The position numbers and the translations under genes were made by a program. Of a stretch of 64,000 bases of DNA, positions 7,880-16,695 are shown piece after piece. The first letter of the stretch is position 1. Each line of letters opens with the position of its first letter. Origin of the DNA: Methylomonas sp. UP202. Lineage in GTDB: Bacteria > Pseudomonadota > Gammaproteobacteria > Methylococcales > Methylomonadaceae. The stretch is taken from positions 2,159,547 through 2,223,546 of the forward strand of contig NZ_CP123897.1 in assembly GCF_029910655.1 (NCBI RefSeq), in the 5' to 3' direction. Below the pieces are notes generated by a model. It worked only from the letters and a program-made list of their open reading frames with translations, had not been told where the DNA came from and did not search any database.

Positions 7880-10800
7880 TCACGGCAGTTGGAGTGTGGT
7901 TGCCTGCAATGCGTTGAGAATGCTTGGGTAGTCGAAATTTTCCGCCAACTTCGACAGGTTTTTGTAGAGGACTAAATCGTAAGGGAGAACTTGCTCGATC
8001 ACCGTGTCGATATGTTCTTGTTCCAGGCTTTTTAACGCCTGGATGAGTTCGTTGCGTAATTCTTGGGGCAATACGGATAGTCTTTCAGTCGTCAATTGCA
8101 GGGTATCCGGTTCGGTCGGCTGCGAGTCGGTATAAATATATTGCACGCCTAATTGTCTGGTCAGACATTCGTAGATTTCGTTAAAGCGGTAGGGTTTGCG
8201 TACGAAGTCGTCCATCCCAGCATCCTGCATTTCTTGCTGCTGTTCCTTGAAGGCCGAGGCGGTGACGGCGACGATCTTTACCGTTTGGCCGTCTTGCAAT
8301 TGACGCAGGCGTTTGGTGGCTTCTATGCCGTCCATGACCGGCATGCGCCTATCCATCCAGATCAAGTCGGGGCGCCATTCTTGGAACACGTCCAAACATT
8401 GCCGGCCGTTCTCCACTATTTTCACGACGAAGCCTAAGTCTGTCATCAGGCGGCTGAGCAGCAATTGATTCTCCCGTTGATCCTCGACAATCATGATTCG
8501 ATACCGAGGCGTTCCTGGTATCGGACTCACCACTTCGCCGGGTGTTCGAATTTCCGGTCCGTGAATATCGGCAGGGCTTGCCAGTTCCAGCGGCAAATCC
8601 ACCCGGAACAGCGATCCCTTACCCAGCGTACTCTCGACGGCGATGCTACCGCCCATCATCCGCACAAACTGGCGGGTGATGGTCAGCCCCAAGCCGGTGC
8701 CGCGTTGTCCGCCTCCTTCCGTCAGCTGTACGAAAGGCTCGAATAGGCGCTGATGATCTTCAGGCGCGATGCCGGGTCCGGTGTCCTCGACTTCGATCAA
8801 TATGTGCTGGCGGGCGTTGTTCTTGACGCCCAAACGTAGCGTTACGCCGCCCTGCTCGGTGAATTTTACGGCGTTATTGATCAAATTAATGATGATTTGA
8901 CGAATGCGGGCTTCATCGGCCTTGATATAGCGCGGGAACTCGGATGACTGATCCACGGTCAGCGACAAGCCTTTTTCCCGAGCGCGGAGTTGTATCATTT
9001 CAGTGACTTCCCGCACTAGCCCGCCTAAATCGAAGGCGGTGGTTTCCAGTTGCAGCCGTCCGGCTTCGATCTTGGCGACTTCCAGTACGTCGTTGATCAG
9101 GGTCAAGAGATGTTCGCCGCTGCGGTTGACGATATCGAGGTTTTCGCGCTGGTGTTCGGTTAGATGCGGATCGCGGCGCATGATATTGGAGAATCCGAGT
9201 ATGGCATTCATCGGTGTGCGTAGTTCATGGCTCATATTGGCCAGGAATATGCTTTTGGCCTTGTTAGCGGCTTCGGCGGCATCTCGTGCTAACAACAGTT
9301 CCGAGGTCCGTTGCCGAACGGTATCCTCCAACCGGTCCTTGTAGCTCAACAACTCGGCCTCGGCCTGTTTGCGCTCGGTAATATCCAATGAGGTACCGAT
9401 AAAGCGCACCGGTCGCCCATCCTCGTCGAAATAAGGCTCGCCGCGTTCATGGATGTGTTTCACGCGGCCATCCGGGAATAGCAGTCTGTGCTCGACCTGA
9501 TACAAGCTTTTATCGATGATCGCCTGGTTATAGGCTAATGTCACCTTGTCTCGGTCATCGGGGTGCACCGTCGCTAAGAATGCGGCAAACGTCGCTTCAA
9601 ATTGCGTCTTGTCGATCTCCCAAATACGGAATATTTCGTCGCTCCAAATCAACACATCGTTGATCATATCCACATCCCAGCTACCAATGTGGCCAATACG
9701 TTGCGCCTCTTCAAGCGCCGACTGACTGCGTTGCATCGCTTCCTGGATCCGCTTGCGCTCGGTAATGTCCATGTTGGTGCCAATCATGCGCAGAGGCTTG
9801 CCTTCGCTATTCTGTATCGTCTGCGAGTCCGCCTTGATATAGCGGCAGGAGCCATCCGGATGAATGATGCGGAATTCAGGCGAGTACTCGCGCTCGCCCC
9901 GCAGGGCAGCCTGAATTTCTCCGTCTATATACGCCTTGTCCTCCGGATGAATGGTCCGTATCCAAGCGTCGTAATCGCCACTGAAGCCGCCTCGTTGAAT
10001 ACCGTAGAGTTGGTACATCGAGTCATCCCACACCAACTCGTTCTTGACGATATCCCAGTCCCATATGCCGATCTTGGCGACGCGTGTGGCCAGTTGCAAG
10101 CGCTCCGACGAAAGACTCAAAGCTTCGTCGGCCAGCTTACGCTCGGTGATGTCTATCGCCACGCCATCCCACACCGTTAGATCGTTGACCAATCTGGGTC
10201 GGGAATTTATCTGAAACCAACGGTTTGTTCCATTAGCATGCAAAAACGGCAGTTCGATTGAGAAATCGCTTAATCTCCTGGCGCTGTCTGCTTCCGCTTC
10301 CTCAAGCAAAACCTTATATTGCGGGTCTAATTGAGTTAATAGCAATGCGGAATGCTTCAGGACTTGTTCCGCTTTTAATCCATGCGCCTTTTCAACGCCG
10401 GCGCTGATAAATTTAAATTCATGCTCGCCATCCGTGGAGATTGTATATTGAAAAATATAGCCATTGGGTAAGTTGTTACCAATGGAACGCAGTTGCTCTT
10501 CATTGGATTTAACGATTTGCAAAAGGTGAAAAGTCGAAACTTTCTCATTTTTTAACTTAATGTTCAGTATTTTTATTCTAACAGTCGTTACCAGCAATGC
10601 CAGCACAATGACGCCGAATACAATAATTTGCCAAGAATACTGCTTCAAAAAATCCAGCAGGGTGATTCGATCGACGCGATCGTACGGAGGGGCGTGTATT
10701 GCATGTAAAAGTTCGTACACCGGGGAATAATTGGCAGGCAGATCAAAGCCGCCAATAGTTAGCTTATCGATTAACTTCCGGTTGTTGTTCATGGAGAGCA

Positions 10801-11563
10801 GCGTGCTCACCAAATCGCGTTTTAACTGTGGGTCGATATTGCTGACGGACACTAGCGGCCACTCCGGGTACAATATCGTCGAATGTCGATAAGGGTAGCC
10901 GGGAGAATTCATGGCATGAATGATTTTAACGCGATTGAGATCGACTTTATTCTCCTCGGCCATATGCTCCAAAATACCGGAGCGGATAAACCCAACCTCC
11001 GCTCTGCCGGCGAGCACTTCTTCAACGACTTTATCCTGCGGCATGCCGGTAAAAACGATATCTTTCGGATTAGGTAAATCTAAGCCCTCCGCCTTAAACA
11101 AGTATAGCTGCGCCTGGTAACCCCCCAGCGAATCTTCAAAAACGGCTGCTATTTTGCGGTTTTTAATGTCGGCTAAAGAGTTAATATCCGTATGATCCTG
11201 AGTCGTGAATATGATGCCGCCAAAACTACTTAAACTGTAACTAGCTTCGCGATTAATTAAAGTTGCCAGCGGCTGAGTTAAGTTAAATTTATGCGAAAGC
11301 AATACATAATGCGAAGGGTTGGTCAACACAAACTCAAAACGGTTTTCTTCTATCGCCCGTACAAGTCCCGGATAATCGAGTACTTTTACCTCAAAATGAT
11401 AACGTGGAAGCGATTTTGTCAAATATTCGGCCAAGTTATTCCATCTCGCCTGTTCCTGTGGGATGGGCCGAGGGGATAACATCCCGATGGTTACAAGCTC
11501 TTCTGCCGAAATAGCGGTGCAAAAAAGCAGTATGCAAAAAAATGAAATGACTTTTGCCGACAT
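7880..11563 (-). CDS. Hybrid sensor histidine kinase with fused PhnD-like periplasmic sensor
   Basis: 1227 aa. In order: signal peptide (1-20); PhnD/phosphonate-binding-like periplasmic domain (about 22-290, with GLVRAIEENRFEFVLTNPSHYV); one membrane segment (about 311-328); three PAS/PAC modules (about 350-475, 490-605, 620-735, each ending in a DITERK-type linker); HisKA with His779 in MSHELRTPMNAILGFSN; HATPase with NLINNAVKFTEQGG, EDTGPGIAP and GTGLGLTI; receiver (about 1021-1140) with Asp1071 in LIWMDRRMPVMDG; C-terminal helical tail. Probably senses a small ligand in the periplasm and phosphorylates itself and its receiver. A close relative with the sensor as a separate gene lies at 22672-26210. 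No output regulator is adjacent. Confidence 0.92.
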   Translation of the reverse strand: MSAKVISFFCILLFCTAISAEELVTIGMLSPRPIPQEQARWNNLAEYLTKSLPRYHFEVKVLDYPGLVRAIEENRFEFVLTNPSHYVLLSHKFNLTQPLATLINREASYSLSSFGGIIFTTQDHTDINSLADIKNRKIAAVFEDSLGGYQAQLYLFKAEGLDLPNPKDIVFTGMPQDKVVEEVLAGRAEVGFIRSGILEHMAEENKVDLNRVKIIHAMNSPGYPYRHSTILYPEWPLVSVSNIDPQLKRDLVSTLLSMNNNRKLIDKLTIGGFDLPANYSPVYELLHAIHAPPYDRVDRITLLDFLKQYSWQIIVFGVIVLALLVTTVRIKILNIKLKNEKVSTFHLLQIVKSNEEQLRSIGNNLPNGYIFQYTISTDGEHEFKFISAGVEKAHGLKAEQVLKHSALLLTQLDPQYKVLLEEAEADSARRLSDFSIELPFLHANGTNRWFQINSRPRLVNDLTVWDGVAIDITERKLADEALSLSSERLQLATRVAKIGIWDWDIVKNELVWDDSMYQLYGIQRGGFSGDYDAWIRTIHPEDKAYIDGEIQAALRGEREYSPEFRIIHPDGSCRYIKADSQTIQNSEGKPLRMIGTNMDITERKRIQEAMQRSQSALEEAQRIGHIGSWDVDMINDVLIWSDEIFRIWEIDKTQFEATFAAFLATVHPDDRDKVTLAYNQAIIDKSLYQVEHRLLFPDGRVKHIHERGEPYFDEDGRPVRFIGTSLDITERKQAEAELLSYKDRLEDTVRQRTSELLLARDAAEAANKAKSIFLANMSHELRTPMNAILGFSNIMRRDPHLTEHQRENLDIVNRSGEHLLTLINDVLEVAKIEAGRLQLETTAFDLGGLVREVTEMIQLRAREKGLSLTVDQSSEFPRYIKADEARIRQIIINLINNAVKFTEQGGVTLRLGVKNNARQHILIEVEDTGPGIAPEDHQRLFEPFVQLTEGGGQRGTGLGLTITRQFVRMMGGSIAVESTLGKGSLFRVDLPLELASPADIHGPEIRTPGEVVSPIPGTPRYRIMIVEDQRENQLLLSRLMTDLGFVVKIVENGRQCLDVFQEWRPDLIWMDRRMPVMDGIEATKRLRQLQDGQTVKIVAVTASAFKEQQQEMQDAGMDDFVRKPYRFNEIYECLTRQLGVQYIYTDSQPTEPDTLQLTTERLSVLPQELRNELIQALKSLEQEHIDTVIEQVLPYDLVLYKNLSKLAENFDYPSILNALQATTLQLP

Positions 11564-11782
11564 ATTCTGTTTATAGGTATACGAGAGCTCAAGGAAATTG
11601 AATATGTTTATAAGCGTCTAGTAAAAATTTAACCGGAATTCGTGCTCCCAGTCGTCTAAACGCCACCGATTGCGCATAAGCGCTTTTTATCGGTCGTCCG
11701 GGCCATGAGCTCATTATTTTGCGCGGTCTACTGTCGAATTTTCCTCAAAAACCCCGGCATTTCCGTTCACCGTCGCATGTTC

Positions 11783-12494
11783 TAGCTATTTGGCCGCTAA
11801 TCGGGAACCGCAGATCGGCAGGGAAGGCGAGTGCTTTGATCGCGTCGCGTTCGTCGCGCTTATCCGCCCATCGACCACCGCTTCGATGTTGATGATGTCC
11901 AGGCATGTCCCACCAAGGCCAACGAGGAATACGAGGTGAATTCTGTTTTTAACGCCGTCGGTTTGAAGCGGGCCATGACCAGTACGGTTCAAGGAGCCAA
12001 TGGTAATTGTCCTATATATATCGTTCTGATTACTCATAAGCCTCGGTCAATTTGAACAAACGCCCTGACTGGCATGGCGGAGTATTGGCCTCCGCGATGA
12101 AAAACCTGATCATCATAGTCTTTGCAGATCGAATAGGTGGTTGAATCGATGCCAACACTCGGCTAGATGGCGCGGCGAATCTTTGGACTTGGATCGCCAG
12201 AAGCCACACCGTTAGAGGCCGTTTGGTACCTTCAAACAGCGTCCCCGTTGGTCAGTGGCGCTGGGTGATGACAGGCCGTACATTGACAAAGTTTGCGGGT
12301 CTTGACCACGTTAAAACGATAACCACCATAACTTGGGTATTGAAAACCGGCGGTCATCGTGCCTGAAATAGGGTTTCGGCGTACTGGGCATCGGTAGTTT
12401 ACAGCTTCAGAACATCCATCAAATCGAAGCCTTTTTGAAATTGGATCGGGTTCTTCTTAATGTCAGCATCCTGCAGTCGGACTAATACTTTCAT
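11783..12494 (-). pseudogene. Decayed IS1595-family transposase
   Basis: Read on the minus strand from an ATG at 12494, the sequence gives NPIQFQKGFDLMDVLKL, a stop, TTDAQYAETLFQARMTAGFQYP, then TRKLCQCTACHHPAPLTNG, then after a frameshift TLFEGTKRPLTVWLLAIQ. These match the N-terminal region of IS1595-type transposases (QFQKG.SL, zinc-ribbon with RKLYQC.ACRHQTSLTAGT, F.GTKLPLT.W). The first CxxC of the zinc ribbon is lost, stops and frameshifts are present, and the DDE part is hardly recognisable. The remainder of 11564-11782 and 12495-12700 shows no gene. Confidence 0.75.
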
Positions 12495-12703
12495 CGGACT
12501 TATCGGAGGCTTCTAAGTTGTTGAGGCTCATCGATAATCAGCTTGGACTATGGCATATGCCGCAACAATTAATTAGAACTGTGTCAAATCCCGTAGAGCC
12601 GACGGTCGAATGAATTAACAGGGGTGTTGGGTTTTTAATAAGTATATGAAATTTATAGTGATTGTTCTTTGGTCTTTTTATTGCTTTCCAGTAAGTGCTC
12701 TAT

Positions 12704-12782
12704 TTTGAGCGCTAGCCAAACCTGTCGCGAGGCAGGGCCGGAAAGCCACGGGTCTTGTAGGCAAGATAGCCGGGTTGCTGTG
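12704..12782 (+). promoter_or_regulatory. Cyclic-dinucleotide riboswitch, GEMM-I type (c-di-GMP-I)
   Basis: The conserved GEMM-I elements occur in order: AGCCAAACC, a GNRA-closed hairpin (TGTC-GCGA-GGCA), GGGCCGGAAAGCCACGGG, a second hairpin (TCTTGTAGGCAAGA), and AGCCGGGTTGCT, whose GGGTTGCT pairs back to the start. In the GEMM-I family this aptamer binds cyclic di-GMP, or cyclic AMP-GMP in a variant; I cannot tell which from reading alone. It lies 120 bp upstream of a PEP-CTERM protein gene. A possible expression-platform hairpin (TGCTTT at 12809-12814, AAAGCA at 12831-12836) follows. Confidence 0.82.
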
Positions 12783-12901
12783 TCACGGGTAGGGATGCCG
12801 GGAAAGACTGCTTTTGCCTCGAAGAGGGTTAAAGCAAGTGACGCACACACAGTTGAGAAGTTTATCCATTCAACCCTTCTTTTTTGAAACAAGGTAATTA
12901 A

Positions 12902-13681
12902 ATGAATTTGGAAATTAACGCAATACGCAAAACTAAACTCGCGGGATTGGCTATGATGTTGGCCGCCGCGACTCTGGCCCCGCAAACCGCTAGCGCGGCC
13001 CTAGTCTCAGGAACAGCGACCATCTCGCTAAACGGTGTTTGGAACTCGGCGTTTCTCGCTTCAGGATGGGCTCCGACGACTTTTTTCGATTCGTCCTTTA
13101 ATAACACGATGATAAGCGGCTCTCTCGCCGGCGGAACCGCGATTAGCGGCTTTACCGGTGCTTTCGAGGCACCGATTAACACCAATACGACGACGATCGT
13201 CATCGGTGGTTTCGGTACCGCCGGCACCATTCAGGCGACGACGATGGATACCAGCGATTCGTCGGTCGGGGTTATCGGCCTTAGCGGTGCCTTCCGGTTT
13301 ACCGCTCCTTCGCTGTCAACCTATCTGTCGTCCGAGGATTGGACTTTGCAAAAAATCGGCGGTACATGGAACCTGGTGGACCACTCACCCGGCTTTCCGG
13401 ACAACACCTTATTCCAACTGGTAAACGTTGTCGATAATCTGGCGACGACCGGCATGCTTGACGGCGACCTGCAGTTTTTGCCGGATCCGGCCCATCAAGC
13501 GGGTGGCTTTTCCTACTCGGGCTTTTTGGGTGCTACCGGAGCAAAACTCAGCACGACTATAGGTCATCTGAGCATCGCGCCGGTCGCGGCGGTACCTCTG
13601 CCAGCCGCGGCATGGTTGTTTGGCACCGCTTTGTTGAGTTTGTTCGGTATCAACCGCCGCAAAAACAGCATCAGCGCCTAA
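12902..13681 (+). CDS. PEP-CTERM sorted surface protein
   Basis: 259 aa. Signal peptide (basic start, hydrophobic 13-32, cleavage near ASA at about 35). The mature region is Gly/Ser/Thr-rich and strand-like with no enzymatic motif. The C-terminus has the tripartite exosortase signal: VPLPAAAW motif, hydrophobic LFGTALLSLFG, then a basic tail INRRKN. Such proteins are cut and anchored by an exosortase (EpsH/XrtA type) and are linked to extracellular matrix production. The upstream GEMM-I riboswitch suggests that second-messenger level controls its expression. It is a single gene; a terminator lies at 13837-13873. Confidence 0.85.
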   Translation: MNLEINAIRKTKLAGLAMMLAAATLAPQTASAALVSGTATISLNGVWNSAFLASGWAPTTFFDSSFNNTMISGSLAGGTAISGFTGAFEAPINTNTTTIVIGGFGTAGTIQATTMDTSDSSVGVIGLSGAFRFTAPSLSTYLSSEDWTLQKIGGTWNLVDHSPGFPDNTLFQLVNVVDNLATTGMLDGDLQFLPDPAHQAGGFSYSGFLGATGAKLSTTIGHLSIAPVAAVPLPAAAWLFGTALLSLFGINRRKNSISA

Positions 13682-13836
13682 GTCGTTCATGGAATACGGC
13701 GTGGATTTAGCGCTAGATTGCCGCACGATGAGGCTTGCGGTATTCAAGATTAGAATTATTCCAATCGTTCTTGAAATTCATACATTGACCACTGTTGTAG
13801 TAGCGGCGTAAACGTTGCGAGAGCACGTCCATGCTT

Positions 13837-13873
13837 CCCCCTGAGCAGGATTTGGGCCAGGGGGTTGTTTTTT
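13837..13873 (+). terminator. Intrinsic terminator after the PEP-CTERM gene
   Basis: CCCCCTG, 14-base loop, CAGGGGG, then TTGTTTTTT. The stretch 13874-14234 shows no convincing gene; a 91-codon minus-strand frame there lacks a ribosome site. Confidence 0.75.
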
Positions 13874-14234
13874 AGCGCTATCCTCCGTTTAAACCTTTTC
13901 GAAGATTTCTGATTTGATGGGCCCCTGCTTCAACTAAATGCCACAACCCTGTCAAATCAAACCAACTTAACCCAAATTTTAAGGGTCTCGCGCGGTGTTA
14001 GCGGAGAGGCTTTCCACGGCGCCCGCCGCAAGATCGTGCCGCCATTGCCAAGGCGTTTATATCCAAAAGGACGTATATCGCCAAAATGGTCTACAACCAG
14101 ACGACTCGGGTAATGCTGGACGACCCGACGGATAGTGCCTCTAGGCGAATTTATGGTTGGGAGCGTAAGAATGTTTAGCGCCCGCGTGATACACCCACCA
14201 ACAAGCGGCCGTGCCAATCGCCAAGACCCCATGC

Positions 14235-14909
14235 TTAGTTATTTTGGTCGCGCTCCGGGCCGTAAGCTCTCATGAAAACGTCGACGGCGCGCTCGACCAC
14301 GCCTTCGATCAAATCCGGCGTCAGTTCGTGCAGGATATTCAGCAACCAGGGTTCGAAGATCTCCGACTCCAGCAAACCGTGAAAATGCGCGGCCACCAGC
14401 TTCGGATCGGCCGGGCGCAGTCGACCCGCCGCGATGACTTCGCCAAAATACTGCTCTAAATATTTCATGCCTAATCCCGGCCCGCGTTCGTAATACAGAC
14501 GACCGATTTGGCCCTTGCCGGATTCGGCAACAATCATGCGTTTTAACGCTAGCCGTTGCGGCGTGAAAAACACGCTCAATATTCGCTCGCCAAGCCGCTT
14601 TAAGGTGAAGGCTACATCTTCCGACGGTTGAAGCAGGGCGAGGGTCGAGCGAATTTCGTCGGGATCGAAATTGGTTTGTTCGCCGACGTAGATCGAGTGC
14701 ATCTGATCCAAATGTTGATCGGCGGACGCTTCAATCAATTCCGCGAATAATTCGTTTTTGGCACTGAAGTAGCTATACAAAGTTGCTTTCGATACGCCCG
14801 CCAGAGCGGCGATGTCAGCCATCGTGGCCCGTTCGAATCCCAATTTCTCGAAGGTGGTTTTTGCCGCATCCAAAATCGCTTGGCGACGCGCCGGGCTTTT
14901 CTTTCTCAC
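14235..14909 (-). CDS. TetR family transcriptional regulator, divergent from mlaA
   Basis: 224 aa from the GTG at 14909, which has AAGGAG six bases upstream; a TTG 15 codons earlier is possible but has no such site. The N-terminal helix-turn-helix is typical: RRQAILDAAKTTFEKLGFERATMADIAALAGVSKATLYSYFSAKNELF. The C-terminal domain (about 90-220) is of the TetR_C type with LKRMIVAESG and a terminal helical dimer region. It probably represses a nearby promoter, most likely the divergent mlaA promoter and its own; the ligand is unknown. Confidence 0.9.
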   Translation of the reverse strand: MRKKSPARRQAILDAAKTTFEKLGFERATMADIAALAGVSKATLYSYFSAKNELFAELIEASADQHLDQMHSIYVGEQTNFDPDEIRSTLALLQPSEDVAFTLKRLGERILSVFFTPQRLALKRMIVAESGKGQIGRLYYERGPGLGMKYLEQYFGEVIAAGRLRPADPKLVAAHFHGLLESEIFEPWLLNILHELTPDLIEGVVERAVDVFMRAYGPERDQNN

Positions 14910-14920
14910 GTTCAACTCCT

Positions 14921-14995
14921 TAACTAGACCAATCGGTATATTTTTGTTTGACAAGCGCGCGGGGTCAAGCCTAATCTTAACTATACCGTTTAGTT
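14921..14995. promoter_or_regulatory. Divergent promoter/operator region between tetR and mlaA
   Basis: A plausible plus-strand sigma70 promoter is TTGACA (14948-14953), 18-bp spacer, TAATCT (14972-14977). Two related TetR-operator-like sequences flank it: ACTAGACCAATCGGTATA (around 14924-14941) and, inverted, AAACTAAACGGTATAGTT (around 14979-14996). This arrangement would let the TetR protein block both directions. Inference from sequence pattern only. Confidence 0.45.
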
Positions 14996-15071
14996 TAGTT
15001 ATTATTCAAAATCGCTGGCAAACGGTTGTAGTTCTTAAGCGGGGTTTTTACCAACTATTACACAGGCTTAT

Positions 15072-15833
15072 ATGAATATGCGAGTTGAGTTTGCTAGAAC
15101 ACTGATCTTGAACGGCACGTTCGCCTTGTTGAGCGCCTGCGCCGCTACGCCAGCGACGGATCCGAGAGATCCTTACGAAAACTACAATCGAAAAGTCCAG
15201 TCGTTCAACGACGGACTGGACGATTACTTGATGAAACCGGCGGCGGAGGCGTACCGGTCGGTGACGCCGGATTTTGCTAACCGCGGCATCAGCAATTTCT
15301 TTAGCAACGTGGACGATATTGGCGTGATCGCTAACGAGGCCTTACAAGGGAGTTTTTCGCAATCCGGCCTGGACGGCGCCAGATTGCTGATCAATTCCAC
15401 GGTGGGGCTGGCGGGATTTGTGGATGTCGCCACGATGCTGGATTTTCCCAAGCATGAGGAAAGTTTCGACAAGACGCTAGCGATTTGGGGTGTCGAAACC
15501 GGACCGTATTTGGTGTTGCCGGTGCTGGGGCCGAGTTCGGTTCGAGGCTTGGGTAGCGCGGTCGGCGACGCGGCGCTGAATCCGGTCACCTATCTCGGCC
15601 TGCCGGTGGCCGCGTCGGTGGGTTCCGGTGCCTTAAGCGCGGTCGACAAACGCGCCGATCACTTAGCGATCGAAAAAATCGCCAGTGAAGCGGCAATCGA
15701 CCGGTACGACTTTTTCAAGAACGCCTTCCTATCGCATCGGCGTTATGCGGTCGAAGTGGGCGACTTGCGGGAAGACGATCCGCTCGAGTCCGCCGATTCG
15801 GACGATAGTCAAACAAAGGAGGCCGGAAATTAA
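15072..15833 (+). CDS. mlaA: Phospholipid-binding lipoprotein MlaA (VacJ)
   Basis: 253 aa. Lipobox LLSAC (Cys23) and the MlaA hallmark order: DPYENYNRKVQSFNDGLDDYLMKPAAEAYR, NFFSNVDDIGVIANEALQG, INSTVGLAGFVDVATMLDFPKHEESFDKTLAIWGVETGPYLVLPVLGPSSVRG. The family forms an outer-membrane channel that removes misplaced phospholipids and passes them to MlaC and the MlaFEDB transporter. The other mla genes are not adjacent; here mlaA stands with a divergent tetR, which is an unusual setting and suggests dedicated control. The acidic tail (EDDPLESADSDD) is typical. Confidence 0.93.
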   Translation: MNMRVEFARTLILNGTFALLSACAATPATDPRDPYENYNRKVQSFNDGLDDYLMKPAAEAYRSVTPDFANRGISNFFSNVDDIGVIANEALQGSFSQSGLDGARLLINSTVGLAGFVDVATMLDFPKHEESFDKTLAIWGVETGPYLVLPVLGPSSVRGLGSAVGDAALNPVTYLGLPVAASVGSGALSAVDKRADHLAIEKIASEAAIDRYDFFKNAFLSHRRYAVEVGDLREDDPLESADSDDSQTKEAGN

Positions 15834-16041
15834 TGGCCGCGCGTAGGCATCGAGAGGCTCGTCAAGTCGGTGCGGTCCAGAGCGATGTGAGGCCGTCGGC
15901 AAGCCGCCGGCGGGTCGGACGCCTAGATCAGCGGGTTTTTGCGAAAAACGCCAATATTTTTTGCATTGGTACTTGTCGGGAGGCGATTCTTCGGGAATAA
16001 TAAAAACAAAACATTTTATTTTTATTTTCCCGGAGCAAATT

Positions 16042-16695
16042 ATGGCAGCGGAAACGATGAACAAACCCAAAGTAGGGCGGCCGAGAGCCGGTACCGAAAC
16101 CGAGCGGAACGACTATCTGCTGGATCAGGCTCTGGCGCTGTTCATGCGCGAGGGCTATGCCAACACCAGTATCGCTAAAATCGCGGCGGCGGCCGGGGTT
16201 TCGACCCGAACCATTTACGAGCGCTATAAAAACAAAGCCGAATTGATGCTGGCTTCGGTGGACCGCTTGGTCGACACCGATATATCCGAGCTGCAGCGCA
16301 TCGAAGGCTTGGCGACGATGTCTTGCAGCGAGGGTTTGATCGCGCTCGGCGAAACATTGCTGGCTAAAGTCATGCAGCCCGACATGATTTCGTTTTACCG
16401 CATGGGCGTTGCCGAGGCGCGGCAATTTCCGGAGCTGAGCGATTTGATCGAAACCAGCGGTCCTCAACGGATTTACCAAATGATTGCCGAATATTTGCGC
16501 GGCCACGGCGAGATAAGCGGGTTATCCGCTTCAGAGCGTCAGCGCGCGGCGGCCCTGTTCTTGGAAATGTTGGTTGCCGAGCCGAGAAACAAGGCGCTAT
16601 TCGGTTGCCTGGCTGCCGATTGGGATGCCCGCGCCCACGTGGAATTTGTCGTTAAGGTGTTTTTGTTCGGCATTGCCGACGGGAGGTCTGCGTGA
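16042..16695 (+). CDS. TetR family regulator of the efflux operon
   Basis: 217 aa from the ATG at 16042 (GGAG just upstream); the frame is open 27 codons further but that part translates AT-rich leader. N-terminal basic KPKVGRPRAGTETER then a helix-turn-helix: LLDQALALFMREGYANTSIAKIAAAAGVSTRTIYERYKNKAELM. The C-terminal domain resembles AefR/TetR_C regulators of RND pumps. It is the first gene of a four-gene operon: its stop overlaps the next gene's GTG start. Likely an autorepressor of the pump; the inducer is unknown. Confidence 0.9.
   Translation: MAAETMNKPKVGRPRAGTETERNDYLLDQALALFMREGYANTSIAKIAAAAGVSTRTIYERYKNKAELMLASVDRLVDTDISELQRIEGLATMSCSEGLIALGETLLAKVMQPDMISFYRMGVAEARQFPELSDLIETSGPQRIYQMIAEYLRGHGEISGLSASERQRAAALFLEMLVAEPRNKALFGCLAADWDARAHVEFVVKVFLFGIADGRSA

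Noticed and set aside
7423..7917. Plus-strand frames reading the 21-bp array as a heptad-repeat protein, and antisense ones
   Set aside because: Open frames follow automatically from a 21-bp period without stops. No start with a ribosome site, and several frames are equally open. Kept as a repeat and a finding.
13957..14232. 91-codon minus-strand frame between the PEP-CTERM gene and tetR
   Set aside because: No ribosome site and no recognisable motif; likely fortuitous.
14948..14977. Reading the TTGACA/TAATCT pair as a certain promoter
   Set aside because: The spacer is 18 bp and the leader to mlaA is long; kept only as part of a low-confidence control region.
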